A program made the position numbers and the translations under genes. Shown one piece after another: positions 28,878 through 37,819 of a DNA stretch of 64,000 bases. A model generated the notes under the pieces. That model was given only the letters and a program-made list of their open reading frames with translations. It made no database searches and was not told the DNA's origin. Source of the DNA: TA-21 sp035620895 (lineage in GTDB: Archaea > Thermoproteota > Nitrososphaeria > Nitrososphaerales > Nitrososphaeraceae); NCBI GenBank assembly GCA_035620895.1, contig DASPFY010000011.1:1-64000 (forward strand). Reading direction: 5' to 3'. Numbering within the stretch: the stretch's first letter is position 1; each line of letters opens with the position of its first letter.

Positions 28878-28886
28878 TTATATAAT
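28878..28886 (+). promoter_or_regulatory. TATA box of the small exported membrane protein
   Basis: TTATATAAT, centred about 29 bases before the ATG at 28911; it predicts a nearly leaderless transcript and is one of the best promoter matches in the window. Confidence 0.6.
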
Positions 28887-28910
28887 TGGATTCAAAACTA
28901 CAAATCTAGT

Positions 28911-29231
28911 ATGAAGTCACTTACCGTCGTTACAATAGCAGCCATACTAATTGCAATGGGACCTTTAGCATTAACCCTGTATCAAACCGCGAGTGCACAA
29001 TATACAACGGGTCAAGATACCGGAGCACTTAGTGTAGAAGAACAACTCCGTCTGGCTAAGGAAAAAGTATCTAATGCTCAGCAAGCTGGCGCCTATGGTT
29101 CTGGAACTGCATTCTTTGGCAAGAACATTGGTGACGCTGCAATATACACTGGTGCAATAGTTGCAATATTTGGAGCCGTAGCTGCTGCATTCATCGTGAT
29201 GAGCAGACATAAAAAATCCGTAAGCGCATAG
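28911..29231 (+). CDS. Small exported membrane protein, possible AMO accessory subunit
   Basis: A 106-residue protein with a signal peptide (residues 1-29, cleavage after TASAQ likely), a soluble helical part (SVEEQLRLAKEKVSNAQQ, about 42-59), and a C-terminal membrane helix (about 77-98) with a basic end. The strong TATA box, leaderless start and following T-run argue for high expression. Its size, topology and pairing with a second small membrane protein at 29463 recall the AmoY/AmoZ subunits described for archaeal ammonia monooxygenase, but I cannot confirm identity from memory of their sequences. Otherwise unknown. Confidence 0.72.
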   Translation: MKSLTVVTIAAILIAMGPLALTLYQTASAQYTTGQDTGALSVEEQLRLAKEKVSNAQQAGAYGSGTAFFGKNIGDAAIYTGAIVAIFGAVAAAFIVMSRHKKSVSA

Positions 29232-29245
29232 TGCTACATTACTAC

Positions 29246-29262
29246 TATTTTTTTATTTTATA
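29246..29262 (+). terminator. T-rich terminator after the small exported protein
   Basis: A T-run (seven Ts at 29248-29254, then more) lies 15 bases after the stop codon, in the style of archaeal intrinsic terminators. Confidence 0.5.
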
Positions 29263-29430
29263 TTCATTAGTCATTTTTTTGTAACCATAACCTCCCAATT
29301 TCTGTTGTGCCGTTAACCTCTCATGAACTGACCCTAAATTTACGAGTGGATCTGATATCTTTTCGATTTTCGTATATATCTGAATTCATTGATTGGTTTT
29401 AGACCCCATTTCAACTGTCTCACCAAAATG

Positions 29431-29438
29431 TATATATC
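29431..29438 (+). promoter_or_regulatory. TATA box of the second small membrane protein
   Basis: TATATATC centred about 28 bases before the ATG at 29463; predicts a leaderless mRNA separate from the gene upstream. Confidence 0.6.
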
Positions 29439-29462
29439 ATAGAAATAATGTGCTAATAGATA

Positions 29463-29741
29463 ATGAGCGGAATTGAAGGACTTTTTACAGTGATTGGAAA
29501 TACAGTACACAGTCTAATCGGTCAAATCGGTCCATCGTACGATCCTTTGTTCTACGATGTAATGGTCTACATATTTGGAACAATAATGTTTGCAGTGTTC
29601 CTGCTCGCAGTAATTGCATTCTATATGAGGAGAAAGGGTTTAGGTGGAGGATCTGCAAAGGAACCCTGGATAAAAGAGCTGGACAAGTATTTCGAATCCG
29701 GACAGATAGGTCTGATTCCTGACGAAAAACATCATTGGTGA
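29463..29741 (+). CDS. Small single-pass membrane protein, possible AMO accessory subunit
   Basis: A 92-residue protein with a mildly hydrophobic N-terminus (about 1-25), one clear membrane helix (about 34-56, FYDVMVYIFGTIMFAVFLLAVIAF is the region), a basic stop-transfer (YMRRKG) and a conserved-looking charged tail ending in EKHHW. It has its own TATA box and a T-rich terminator at 29769-29790, so it is a small, probably highly expressed unit. Together with the gene at 28911 it is a candidate for the AmoY/AmoZ pair of archaeal ammonia monooxygenase; this is a hypothesis from size, topology and adjacency only. Confidence 0.72.
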   Translation: MSGIEGLFTVIGNTVHSLIGQIGPSYDPLFYDVMVYIFGTIMFAVFLLAVIAFYMRRKGLGGGSAKEPWIKELDKYFESGQIGLIPDEKHHW

Positions 29742-29768
29742 ATTAGAAAAAAGCCAAACCTACAAGAT

Positions 29769-29790
29769 TCTTATTTTTTGTTTTATTTTT
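29769..29790 (+). terminator. T-rich terminator
   Basis: Runs of T (TTATTTTTTGTTTTATTTTT) 28 bases after the stop of the 92-residue membrane protein; no hairpin is needed in archaea. Confidence 0.5.
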
Positions 29791-29873
29791 CAACTAAATT
29801 AAAGCCAACATTAAACTAGGATTCAGCCAAAAAATATAATAAAATAATAAAAAATTGTCAGCGTAAATAATGA

Positions 29874-30182
29874 CTATTGAACTTCTATAGCAGATTCGGT
29901 GAATCCAAATTTAACTAGGTATGACTTTACATCTTCCCTGTGATCTCCTTGCAACATTATAAATCCGTCTTTAGCTGTTCCTCCGCAAGCTAATTTGCTT
30001 TTCAATTCTTTTACTATGTGTTGTATGTCACTCAACTTTGGATCAATACCTTCAATCATAGTAGTAGTTTTGGAAAATCTTCTTGTTTCAAGTCTTATAA
30101 CAATTCTGGTTTCTTCTTTATCCAGCTCGCCACATGCACAGAGATCGTTTGGGAGTCCACATTTTTTGCATATCACCGCCAT
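29874..30182 (-). CDS. Translation initiation factor aIF1 (SUI1 family)
   Basis: Archaeal counterpart of eIF1, which checks start-codon selection on the small ribosomal subunit. From the ATG at 30182 it has 102 residues: an N-terminal zinc-ribbon-like part (CKKCGLPNDLCAC) and a SUI1 domain with ACGGTAKDGFIMLQGDHREDVKSYL. In-frame ATGs further upstream (30200, 30254) would add residues not usual for the family. Convergent with the 92-residue membrane protein gene. Confidence 0.92.
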   Translation of the reverse strand: MAVICKKCGLPNDLCACGELDKEETRIVIRLETRRFSKTTTMIEGIDPKLSDIQHIVKELKSKLACGGTAKDGFIMLQGDHREDVKSYLVKFGFTESAIEVQ

Positions 30183-30361
30183 ATTATAATTGATTTCCAT
30201 TGAAATAATCTCATTATTAAGCCTTCCCCGATAAGGTACAGGTGGTAAGATCAATAATTTGATTGAAAAATCCAGTATTCAGTTGTTATTATCAAAATAA
30301 TAATAGCAGAATATTATTACAATAGCATAGAATAATTTAATTTACATGATGGCAAGATCAA

Positions 30362-30733
30362 ATGCACAAGATGTCAGCATCTGATGATAGGTATAGAGAA
30401 AACATGAAAAAAGCTGCTGAATTCTTGCTCAAGGGAGGAACGCTGCTTTCTGAACCATGCGAGAAATGTAGTGGTATACAAGTTAAGAAAAACGATGAAA
30501 TCAAATGTATTATTTGTGGGAACACGGTTTCACCAGCAGACAATAAAGCAAAAGAAATTGAGAAAATTGTTGGGTTTGATTATAGAAATAAAATGGTCGA
30601 AATAATCGGAAAAAGAATTCAAGAGTTATTAACTGGTATAGGATCAGATAAAAATTTAGCTGAGGAGGAGCAAAGATTGAGAGTCATAAATACCTATTTT
30701 ATTATTTTAGAAAAAATTAAATTATTAAATTGA
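30362..30733 (+). CDS. Zinc-ribbon protein of the SSSCA1/UPF0148 family
   Basis: A 123-residue protein. Residues 7-30 form a helix typical of the family (MKKAAEFLLKGGTLL), followed by a zinc ribbon with CEKC and CIIC pairs (residues about 34-61) and a helical C-terminus. Family members are small archaeal/eukaryotic proteins of unclear function. Starts at ATG 30362 or 30371. It precedes the Sec61 beta gene by about 75 bases on the same strand. Confidence 0.8.
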   Translation: MHKMSASDDRYRENMKKAAEFLLKGGTLLSEPCEKCSGIQVKKNDEIKCIICGNTVSPADNKAKEIEKIVGFDYRNKMVEIIGKRIQELLTGIGSDKNLAEEEQRLRVINTYFIILEKIKLLN

Positions 30734-30773
30734 ATATTAAGACTCTCTAACTTAAAGTACAAATAAACCGGAA

Positions 30774-30783
30774 TCTATTTAAG
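30774..30783 (+). promoter_or_regulatory. TATA box of the Sec61 beta/DUF2070 operon
   Basis: TCTATTTAAG centred about 30 bases before the TTG at 30809, consistent with a nearly leaderless transcript. Confidence 0.5.
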
Positions 30784-30808
30784 ACATCATTCATCATGAA
30801 CTTTTACA

Positions 30809-30979
30809 TTGGGTGAAGGAAAGAAAAAGAATGCACCATTGCCTGCATCGAGCGCAGGATTATTAAGATTTTTTGAAGATGAAACTCGTGGTGTAAAAGT
30901 AAAGCCAGAAGTTATACTAGGTATTACTGGTGCTCTCATAGGGATTTCAATAATTATGAGACTCGTTTTCCCAGTATAG
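30809..30979 (+). CDS. secG: Preprotein translocase subunit Sec61 beta (SecG)
   Basis: Small subunit of the SecYE-beta protein-export channel. A TTG start gives 56 residues: a charged start (MGEGKKKNAPLPASSAGLLRF) with the family segment SAGLLRFFEDE, a basic linker (GVKVKPEVIL) and one C-terminal membrane helix (about 36-55). The length and order match archaeal Sec61 beta well. The TATA box at 30774-30783 fits the TTG. The DUF2070 gene follows 15 bases later, so both are probably co-transcribed. Confidence 0.92.
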   Translation: MGEGKKKNAPLPASSAGLLRFFEDETRGVKVKPEVILGITGALIGISIIMRLVFPV

Positions 30980-30994
30980 AATGCCAAACATTAA

Positions 30995-32737
30995 TTGATA
31001 AGTGAAGACAGTGTAACTGACATTCATAGAAGATGGTATTTTACACTCTTAAATCCATCTTCGTACAAGACGTCGGCAATTATTGCGATAATTGCATCAA
31101 TGGGAATAATAGGCATTAATCATGTTTCATATACTCTTACAGAATTAGCAATACATTCTGTTTTAGCGGTTGGCATAACTATTTTTGGATTTTTTCTAGA
31201 TTTATTCCTACTTAGGGGAACGCCAACAAATAAGATTTCAAAAGTAATCCATGTTGCAGCTTTTTCAAGCTTATTTTGGCTAGTAACTATTTTGTTAGGA
31301 TTATTGACTAATAGTATTTTTGGTAAAAATTCAGATTTTATTACTTACTGTCTGGGGGGAATGTTCATCGCGTGTGGTCTTCGCTATGGTATCTTTGTTT
31401 CAGTTTTTGGATCAAGAATGCTTAGATCGATACTAATTGCATTTGTTTTACCTGTTGTCTTTTTTACTAATCTTCTGCCATATTCTTATTCATTTGTTCT
31501 ACAAGAGCATCTTAGCGTGTTGATTATAGGTTCAACAATATTTACAATAGGGGTTGTATGGTCTATATTGGCTGACAGAGCAGGACATCCAAATTTGAAA
31601 AGCACTTTTAGTGTATTACAGGCTTTTCTATCTGCATGGACAGAAAATAAGCAAGAAAAGATGGAAGAAATATTCGAGTCAAGATCGAATGTAGATGAAA
31701 TTAGAACTAGAATCATGAAGTTTGAAAGGGAAGGAGATAAACAAATATTTGTTGTTTTACCTGATATACATCCAGGCCCATTTAATCCAATAGGTGGAAG
31801 CAATCTTCCCCAAAAGCTTTTCAATTTCTTTGAAAATAATGCAATAGTCTTTCACAGTATTTCTGACCATTCTAAAAATTTGCCTACAACAGCTGAAGTC
31901 AACAAATATCTTGATTCATTAAAAAACTCGATACTAAAAAATAGCGGTAATGAATGTACATTACCTTTAATCACAAAATCAAATGGTTTCACATTAACTA
32001 GTATTGGTTTTAAAACTAGCGTACTTATGATTATTTCAAAGGACAGCGGGATGGAGGATCTTCCATACTCAATTATAGAAAAAATAGAACAATTTGCCAA
32101 GGAGCTAGGATTTTCTGACATAATGATTGTTGATGCGCACAACGCATTGGGAAATAAAATATCATATGAAGAGGAAATATCTCTTACAGCTCTTGCCTTA
32201 ACTTCATTAGAAAAATTGGAGGGAAAACATTATTACACATACGAAATTGGATATTCAAACTCAATAACTTCGGGGTTCAGGATAATTGAACTTGGCGGAG
32301 CTGGAATCGGTGTTCTCGATCTACGGATCAACAATGAGGATCATCTTATAGGATGGTCAGATTCAAATAATCTTGTCAATGGGTTACGAATACGAATTCT
32401 CTGTGAACTAAATAAGGCAGGAATCAACATGTTGGAAATATGCTCATCCGATACACATTCTAGTTCCGGGAAAAGAACTCGTCAGGGATATTATGCATTA
32501 GGGAATGTTACTAATGACCAAGATATAATCAGGGCCTTTAGTGAGATATCTAGTAAGGCGATGTCCAAGACCTCTCCTTCAAGCTTTTCATATTTGGATT
32601 CATATTCACAAATAAAATTAATGGGGCGAGATCAATTCGATAACTATGCAACAGCATTGAATAAATCAATGAATATCACAAAGGTTTCACTTACGATTAC
32701 AGTGATCCTTTACATCACGATGTTAGTTATTTCATGA
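30995..32737 (+). CDS. DUF2070 archaeal membrane protein
   Basis: A 580-residue protein of an archaea-specific family. About six or seven membrane helices fill residues 25-205 and one more closes the C-terminus (about 560-578); the part between is soluble and contains the family signature HPGPFNPIGGSNLPQK (about 254-269) and DAHN near residue 379, which look like a metal-dependent hydrolase site. Starts with TTG 15 bases after Sec61 beta. The reaction is unknown. Confidence 0.88.
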   Translation: MISEDSVTDIHRRWYFTLLNPSSYKTSAIIAIIASMGIIGINHVSYTLTELAIHSVLAVGITIFGFFLDLFLLRGTPTNKISKVIHVAAFSSLFWLVTILLGLLTNSIFGKNSDFITYCLGGMFIACGLRYGIFVSVFGSRMLRSILIAFVLPVVFFTNLLPYSYSFVLQEHLSVLIIGSTIFTIGVVWSILADRAGHPNLKSTFSVLQAFLSAWTENKQEKMEEIFESRSNVDEIRTRIMKFEREGDKQIFVVLPDIHPGPFNPIGGSNLPQKLFNFFENNAIVFHSISDHSKNLPTTAEVNKYLDSLKNSILKNSGNECTLPLITKSNGFTLTSIGFKTSVLMIISKDSGMEDLPYSIIEKIEQFAKELGFSDIMIVDAHNALGNKISYEEEISLTALALTSLEKLEGKHYYTYEIGYSNSITSGFRIIELGGAGIGVLDLRINNEDHLIGWSDSNNLVNGLRIRILCELNKAGINMLEICSSDTHSSSGKRTRQGYYALGNVTNDQDIIRAFSEISSKAMSKTSPSSFSYLDSYSQIKLMGRDQFDNYATALNKSMNITKVSLTITVILYITMLVIS

Positions 32738-32766
32738 TGGTGCGTATGTCGTCTTGGATAATAATA

Positions 32767-33273
32767 CTATTTTTTCCTCAATCGTTCTCTTTTTTTGAGA
32801 ACACTATGGTATAAATTTTTTCTAAAGTCTGCTACATCACGTGCTATATTTTCAGAACTTAATGCCAGTATTTGGCATGCTAGAATTGCGGCATTTATAG
32901 AGCCATTAATTGCTACACACGCAACTGGAATTCCGCTAGGCATCTGGACAATCGAAAGAAGAGAATCCATTCCCTTTAAATTGTGGCTCTCTATCGGGAC
33001 ACCTATTACGGGCAATGTAGTCAAGGATGCAATCATTCCGGGAAGATGTGCCGACCCTCCAGCTCCTGCGATAATTACCTTAAGCCCTCTTTTTTTGGCA
33101 GTTTTTGCGTACTCAAACATTAGTTCTGGGGTCCTATGTGCTGATACAATTTCCATTTCATAAGGAACATGGCCATTCTCTAAGAATTCTGAGGCTTGAT
33201 TCATTATCTTTAGATCTGAATCACTTCCCATAATAATCCCAACGAGCGGTTTAATTTTCCTTTTTGCTTCCAC
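32767..33273 (-). CDS. purE: 5-(carboxyamino)imidazole ribonucleotide mutase
   Basis: Moves the carboxyl group of N5-CAIR to give CAIR, step 6b of purine synthesis. The 168 residues show the GSDSD loop, SAHRTPE and GAGGSAHLPGM motifs of class I PurE, which acts with PurK. The gene overlaps purK by 23 bases and follows it, so the pair is translated together. Confidence 0.95.
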   Translation of the reverse strand: MEAKRKIKPLVGIIMGSDSDLKIMNQASEFLENGHVPYEMEIVSAHRTPELMFEYAKTAKKRGLKVIIAGAGGSAHLPGMIASLTTLPVIGVPIESHNLKGMDSLLSIVQMPSGIPVACVAINGSINAAILACQILALSSENIARDVADFRKNLYHSVLKKRERLRKK

Positions 33274-34444
33274 GTTGCTTCCCTACTCTTAACAAATTCC
33301 TTACTCTCTTAGCACTAGATAATGCTTCCTCTATATTTTGTGCAGTTATGGTAAAATGACCTAGTTTTCGTCGAGGTTTTGTTATCATTTTTCCATAAAA
33401 GTGCAGTTTTAGGCCAGGGATCGCAAGCGCCTTATCAATTCCCTTAAAGGAATATTCCCCAAAATAATTAGGGATTCCCAAAATATTCATCATAACCACT
33501 GGTGACATCAATCGGGGCTTTACTAATGACAGGCCAAGTATTGCTCTAATATGTAGTTCGAATTGAGAAACACTGCATGCTTCGATTGAATAATGCCCAG
33601 AGTTATGAGGCCTCGGGGCTATTTCGTTTATCATTAATTTATTGTCGTCGAGAAACATTTCGATACCAAATATTCCAACACCTTTCAGTGACTTCACTAC
33701 TTTTTCTGCTATCGATTTTGCATTAGACTCTACAGTACTATTGACTCCTGCCGGAACTATGGTAGTATCCAAAATACCGTTAGTATGTATGTTTTGAACT
33801 AGCGGAAACGACACTATCTGCCCGCGGGTATTACGGGCAACCATGACGGATACTTCCTTACTAAAATGAATGAATTTCTCTATCATGCACTTTCTTCCTC
33901 CAAAATACCGCATCCCCCTTTCAACATCCCTCGGAGATCTGATTAAAAAATTTCCTCTACCATCATAGGAATCTTCGCATGCTTTTAGAACTAATGGATA
34001 ATCCAATTCATTGCATGTCTTTCTTGCTTGTTCCACGGAGTTAACTTCTTCAAATTCTGGAACTGGAATTCCTTTTGTTTTTAGAAATCTCTTTTGTCTT
34101 AACTTGTTTTGAATCGTATTTAGTACACTAGAAGAGGGATGAATGGTGTGGCCCTTTGATTCGAGATCCTTTAGAACCAAAGAATTTGCAAGCTCGATTT
34201 CATAAGTTAAAACATCGGAGTTTCTTGCTAGTTCTAGAATCGATTTTTCATCTTTAAAATCACTAACAATCATTTGATCGGCAATGCTTGAAGCTGGACA
34301 AGTCTTATCTGGATCCAAATATGCTAAACTTATTGACATTCTTTTTGCTTCAATTCCGATCATTTTTCCAAGTTGTCCACCTCCTATGATTCCCAATGTA
34401 ATATCATTGGGCGAAAGTTGTGATTTATCAAACGAGGGCCTCAT
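33251..34444 (-). CDS. purK: 5-(carboxyamino)imidazole ribonucleotide synthase
   Basis: ATP-grasp enzyme making N5-CAIR from AIR, bicarbonate and ATP. The 397 residues start with GIIGGGQLGKMIGIEAKRM and carry the ATP-grasp core with GVGIFGIEMFLDD and NEIAPRPHNSGHYSIE. Shares an 81-base divergent promoter region with the SDR gene at 34526 and overlaps purE. The remaining purine genes here (purF, purL, purQ) are a separate block. Confidence 0.95.
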   Translation of the reverse strand: MRPSFDKSQLSPNDITLGIIGGGQLGKMIGIEAKRMSISLAYLDPDKTCPASSIADQMIVSDFKDEKSILELARNSDVLTYEIELANSLVLKDLESKGHTIHPSSSVLNTIQNKLRQKRFLKTKGIPVPEFEEVNSVEQARKTCNELDYPLVLKACEDSYDGRGNFLIRSPRDVERGMRYFGGRKCMIEKFIHFSKEVSVMVARNTRGQIVSFPLVQNIHTNGILDTTIVPAGVNSTVESNAKSIAEKVVKSLKGVGIFGIEMFLDDNKLMINEIAPRPHNSGHYSIEACSVSQFELHIRAILGLSLVKPRLMSPVVMMNILGIPNYFGEYSFKGIDKALAIPGLKLHFYGKMITKPRRKLGHFTITAQNIEEALSSAKRVRNLLRVGKQRGSKKEN

Positions 34445-34525
34445 CTATAGAATACAAAATTATTTGAAATTTAAAGTACCTAATATTCCTTTAAACTTTA
34501 AAAGTTTATAGTTATATTCATTGAT
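34445..34525. promoter_or_regulatory. Divergent promoter region between purK and an SDR gene
   Basis: Eighty-one AT-rich bases holding TATA-like stretches for both directions: TTTAAATTTC on the minus strand near 34467-34476 for purK and GTTTATAGTTATATT near 34504-34518 for the SDR gene. Both give short or absent leaders. Confidence 0.45.
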
Positions 34526-35281
34526 ATGGGTCTCAAAGGAAAAGTTGCTATTGTAACAGGTGCAGGAGGCGGAGTAGGAAGGTCCACCACTGAACGACTT
34601 GTTAACGAAGGATGTAGAGTGATTATGGTAGGTAGAGATCGCTCGAAATTGACAAAGGTTATTTCAGATAGTGATAGTGCCAATAATTTACTTGCTGTTA
34701 GTGCTGACATTACCAAAGAGGCAGAAGTTCTAAATGTAATTGAACAGACTATATCTTCCTTTGACACAATTGACATCCTTGTAAACAATGCAGGCGTCCT
34801 AAACGACCCAATCCCGTTTCACTTGATGAGTGAAGATCAATGGGACAATCTTATTTCCACAAATTTGATAGGGACTTTTCAGATGACTAAAGCAGTTCTA
34901 CCACTATTAATGAAAAAGAAAATTGGAAATATTGTCAATATCTCGTCGTTGTTGGGGATAAGAGCTATACCAAATGTTCCTCTATCCATTTACGGTGCTA
35001 CTAAAGCTGGTATCATAATGTTCACAAAGAGTATCGCGGTTGAGTATGGATCTTATGGTATTAGATGCAATTGCATTGTACCATCTACAATAAGGAGCCC
35101 CATGATAGAACCTTATTTACAAGATGAGAAATCTAAAGAATTACTGGAGTCGTCATTTCCCTTGAGGAGGATAGGAAATACTAGCGATATTTCAGGTGCA
35201 GTTGTTTATCTATGTTCAGATGATTCAAATTGGATCACTGGAACAACTTTGACCATTGATGGCGGCTACTCTGCAAAATAA
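34526..35281 (+). CDS. Short-chain dehydrogenase/reductase (FabG-like)
   Basis: A 251-residue classical SDR. The cofactor motif TGAGGGVGRS (about 11-20), NNAG (about 88-91), the catalytic serine in NISSLLG and the YxxxK pair (YGATK) are complete, and the C-terminus ends in ITGTTLTIDGGY as in 3-oxoacyl-ACP reductases. An arginine after the second strand (VGRDRSKL) favours NADP. The true substrate is unknown; archaea lack the usual fatty acid synthase. Divergent from purK. Confidence 0.85.
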   Translation: MGLKGKVAIVTGAGGGVGRSTTERLVNEGCRVIMVGRDRSKLTKVISDSDSANNLLAVSADITKEAEVLNVIEQTISSFDTIDILVNNAGVLNDPIPFHLMSEDQWDNLISTNLIGTFQMTKAVLPLLMKKKIGNIVNISSLLGIRAIPNVPLSIYGATKAGIIMFTKSIAVEYGSYGIRCNCIVPSTIRSPMIEPYLQDEKSKELLESSFPLRRIGNTSDISGAVVYLCSDDSNWITGTTLTIDGGYSAK

Positions 35282-35324
35282 AAAAGGGCAAAAAAAATGA
35301 TTGTAAAGTAGATTGCTTACTTAT

Positions 35325-35729
35325 TCAGGATTTTAAGCCAGATCTCCTCTCCTTTATCAATGGGATTATCTTTTCAACTATTATTTCATGAAAATTATCT
35401 GTTCCCGCGTCAAGAGAAAGTATTATCACAAATGATAATTTTCTATTATCATCGGTTACGGGAATAGTAGCTCGTATAAGTTTGGAATAATGAGAACTTG
35501 CATACTGTATCTTGCCCAGTAAGACTTCCCATCTAAGTCTTGTAAACTGTCTAGTCGCTGCAGTGATGGCATATTGAGTTCTCTCTTCTGAAGAAAGCAG
35601 TGGCTTGATACCCTTGCGATGACTAATGTGTAATATTATTCCGTCTTCATTCGTAATCCCCGCAGACCTAATTGAGGTATCAACTTTAATTATCTCTTGA
35701 CATAACGTCTTGAATACTGAATTTTTCAA
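35325..35729 (-). CDS. Thaumarchaeal DUF6659/roadblock-like small protein
   Basis: A 134-residue protein beginning FKTLCQEIIKVDTSIRSAGITNEDG, a pattern I associate with a thaumarchaeal family of small roadblock/profilin-like proteins (DUF6659, from memory). The rest alternates strands and helices (FVIILSLDAG, then IIVEKIIPLIKE). Numerous paralogues usually occur per genome. Role unknown; signalling or scaffold functions have been suggested for roadblock folds in general. Confidence 0.6.
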   Translation of the reverse strand: MKNSVFKTLCQEIIKVDTSIRSAGITNEDGIILHISHRKGIKPLLSSEERTQYAITAATRQFTRLRWEVLLGKIQYASSHYSKLIRATIPVTDDNRKLSFVIILSLDAGTDNFHEIIVEKIIPLIKERRSGLKS

Positions 35730-35867
35730 TAGAAAAAAATTAGCAACCGGTAATTTTAATGTCTTTATTTTTGTATTCTTCTTACAGGCGAAATATTTTG
35801 CAGACTGAATACATTAGAGTAACTAACTTCACTTTCACCAATATTAGTAAAAAAGAGCTTTAGATAC

Positions 35868-36242
35868 CTATGAGCCCATCATTCCGGGCATTTTTATAGG
35901 TGTCCGGTATCCTGTGGTTATGTTTATGCCGTTGTCTGCAACGATCCTAACAAGATTCAAGTTACTTCCTTCTGGGGGTGAGAGTGAAATTTTTTCTCCA
36001 GGATTGATAGTTTGGATAGTTTCGGTTTTAATTCCATAATCAACTACAATATGGGTAACAGGCTGTTTTCCTACATTTGTTAGTATGATCCTACTATTCG
36101 TGAAAAGAGATTGGTCCTCTCTCATGGCGTCAACTTCTAAGGAATAATCAGCGCGCTGATAATATTGAATAATCATATACGAAAGAAAAGACGCAGAAAC
36201 AAATCCCGCAATGCAAATGAAAATTAACTTTAGTCTTTTCAA
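35868..36242 (-). CDS. Membrane-anchored beta-rich hypothetical protein
   Basis: A 124-residue protein with one N-terminal membrane helix (about 5-26) and an outside domain of alternating strands (SRIILTNVGKQPVTHIVVDYG, then INPGEKISLSP), reminiscent of archaeal surface or pilin-like sandwich domains. The C-terminus is Met- and Gly-rich (MPGMMGS). No family assigned. Downstream of purF on the same strand with an 83-base gap. Confidence 0.6.
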   Translation of the reverse strand: MKRLKLIFICIAGFVSASFLSYMIIQYYQRADYSLEVDAMREDQSLFTNSRIILTNVGKQPVTHIVVDYGIKTETIQTINPGEKISLSPPEGSNLNLVRIVADNGINITTGYRTPIKMPGMMGS

Positions 36243-36325
36243 ATCTAAATTAGTTGAATTTTCAAATATTTAAGGAGTTAAGCAATTGTCTTACTCAAAA
36301 TCAAAAGTCCATGTTTGGAGCAAAA

Positions 36326-37762
36326 TTAATTTTCCAAATCTCCCTTTACTTCAGCTCGAGTCTTGAATACAGGTTTTATACCCAAGGGCTTGTAATTTCC
36401 AGTAGAACATGAAAAACACAATTCCTTTTCATCAATACCAATTGCTTGAGCAAGCGTAATAGTATCATTGTAAATTACTTTATCTGCGCCAATTCTCTTT
36501 GCAATATCATCTTCAATATCATCTTCCCCGTTATTGTGATTTTGGAATGCCAAAAGTTCATCTTGTGATGGAAAATCGATTCCCGCGTAGCAAGGATATT
36601 TTATCGGTGGAAAAGTAACTATGAGAGATATTTTTGAGGCTCCTGCCGAGCGCAAAATCTTAATAATGGACTGCGAACTTGTGCCTCTAACTATGCTGTC
36701 ATCAATTACAACCACGCTTTTTCCTTTGATGACTTCAGGTATTGGAATAATTCCTTTGTTAATTTCAATTCGTTCTCCGTGATATGGTTCAATAAAACTT
36801 CTCATGGAGCCCTTTTTTCTATATCGATCTTTCAATAATCCCTCTTCAAAATTAATTCCCAATTCTTCAGCGTATCCCAATGCAGCTGGTCTCGCTGAAT
36901 CAGGAACTGGAATAACCACATCAGCATCGCGAATAGGATATTTTCTTGCCAAATAATGACCCATTTTTTTTCTTGCTTCATACACATTGACACCTTCAAT
37001 AGTGCTACTTGGGTGGGCAAAATATGTAAATTCAAAAGCACAATGTGAATGATATTCGCTGGTAGAAAATTGTTGTCTTTCAATTCCTTTTGAACTAATT
37101 TTTAACAATTCTCCAGGTTGGATATCTCCAAGAAGTTTACCCCCCACAGTATCTATAGCACACGATTCAGAGGATATCATATACGTGTTGGTTTCTTCAA
37201 TATGACCCAATACCAATGGTCGGAATCCGCGTGTATCGCGAACTGCATAAACAGACCCGTCATCAGTCAAAAGTGTAAAACAAAATGATCCTATCATTTC
37301 CTCCTTTAATACCCGTAAGGCCTGAATCATGTTATCATTCTTTTCTAGATGCATCATCAATCTTTGTGCAGCAAGTAAAGTGTCAGTCATAGTTTGCGGT
37401 GAAAAAGTGCAACCGCCTACCATGTTGGACAATTCTTCAACATTTGCTATGGTGCCGTTATGTGCTATGCAAAGATCTTTTATTTTTAATGGCTGTGCAT
37501 TATCCAAATTACTCTTTCCGAAGGTGGAATATCTAACATGACCTATAGCTGCATGAGAATTGAATTTTCTCATAATGCTTTTAAAATTTCTTGAAGACGA
37601 AACCAAACCTAAACTCTTGTATGGTGATTTTGTGGGCACTGCAAAACCCCAAGCTTCCTGCCCCCTATGCTGGAGCGCTCGTAAGGAATCAATTACATAA
37701 GGAATCACATTATGGCCACCCAGTGAAAAAAAACCAACAACTCCACAATTCTCATGAACCAT
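36326..37762 (-). CDS. purF: Amidophosphoribosyltransferase
   Basis: First committed enzyme of purine synthesis, joining PRPP and glutamine-derived ammonia. The 478 residues carry a five-residue propeptide before the nucleophile Cys6 (MVHENCGVVGF), the glutaminase motifs (GHVRYST, AHNG) and the PRPP loop VVIDDSIVRGTSS. Cysteines in HCAFEF, PCYAGIDF and CFSC match the [4Fe-4S] ligands of the Bacillus-type enzyme, suggesting an oxygen-sensitive cluster. It follows purL by 57 bases. Confidence 0.95.
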   Translation of the reverse strand: MVHENCGVVGFFSLGGHNVIPYVIDSLRALQHRGQEAWGFAVPTKSPYKSLGLVSSSRNFKSIMRKFNSHAAIGHVRYSTFGKSNLDNAQPLKIKDLCIAHNGTIANVEELSNMVGGCTFSPQTMTDTLLAAQRLMMHLEKNDNMIQALRVLKEEMIGSFCFTLLTDDGSVYAVRDTRGFRPLVLGHIEETNTYMISSESCAIDTVGGKLLGDIQPGELLKISSKGIERQQFSTSEYHSHCAFEFTYFAHPSSTIEGVNVYEARKKMGHYLARKYPIRDADVVIPVPDSARPAALGYAEELGINFEEGLLKDRYRKKGSMRSFIEPYHGERIEINKGIIPIPEVIKGKSVVVIDDSIVRGTSSQSIIKILRSAGASKISLIVTFPPIKYPCYAGIDFPSQDELLAFQNHNNGEDDIEDDIAKRIGADKVIYNDTITLAQAIGIDEKELCFSCSTGNYKPLGIKPVFKTRAEVKGDLEN

Positions 37763-37819
37763 TTGGGATCATTTCTTCGAGATGGATTTAATTAAAATTT
37801 ACTCCACATAATTTTGTGA

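Noticed and set aside
34498..34788. A 96-codon minus-strand frame opposite the SDR gene start
   Set aside because: It is antisense to a well-supported SDR coding region; the frame follows from the codon pattern of that gene.
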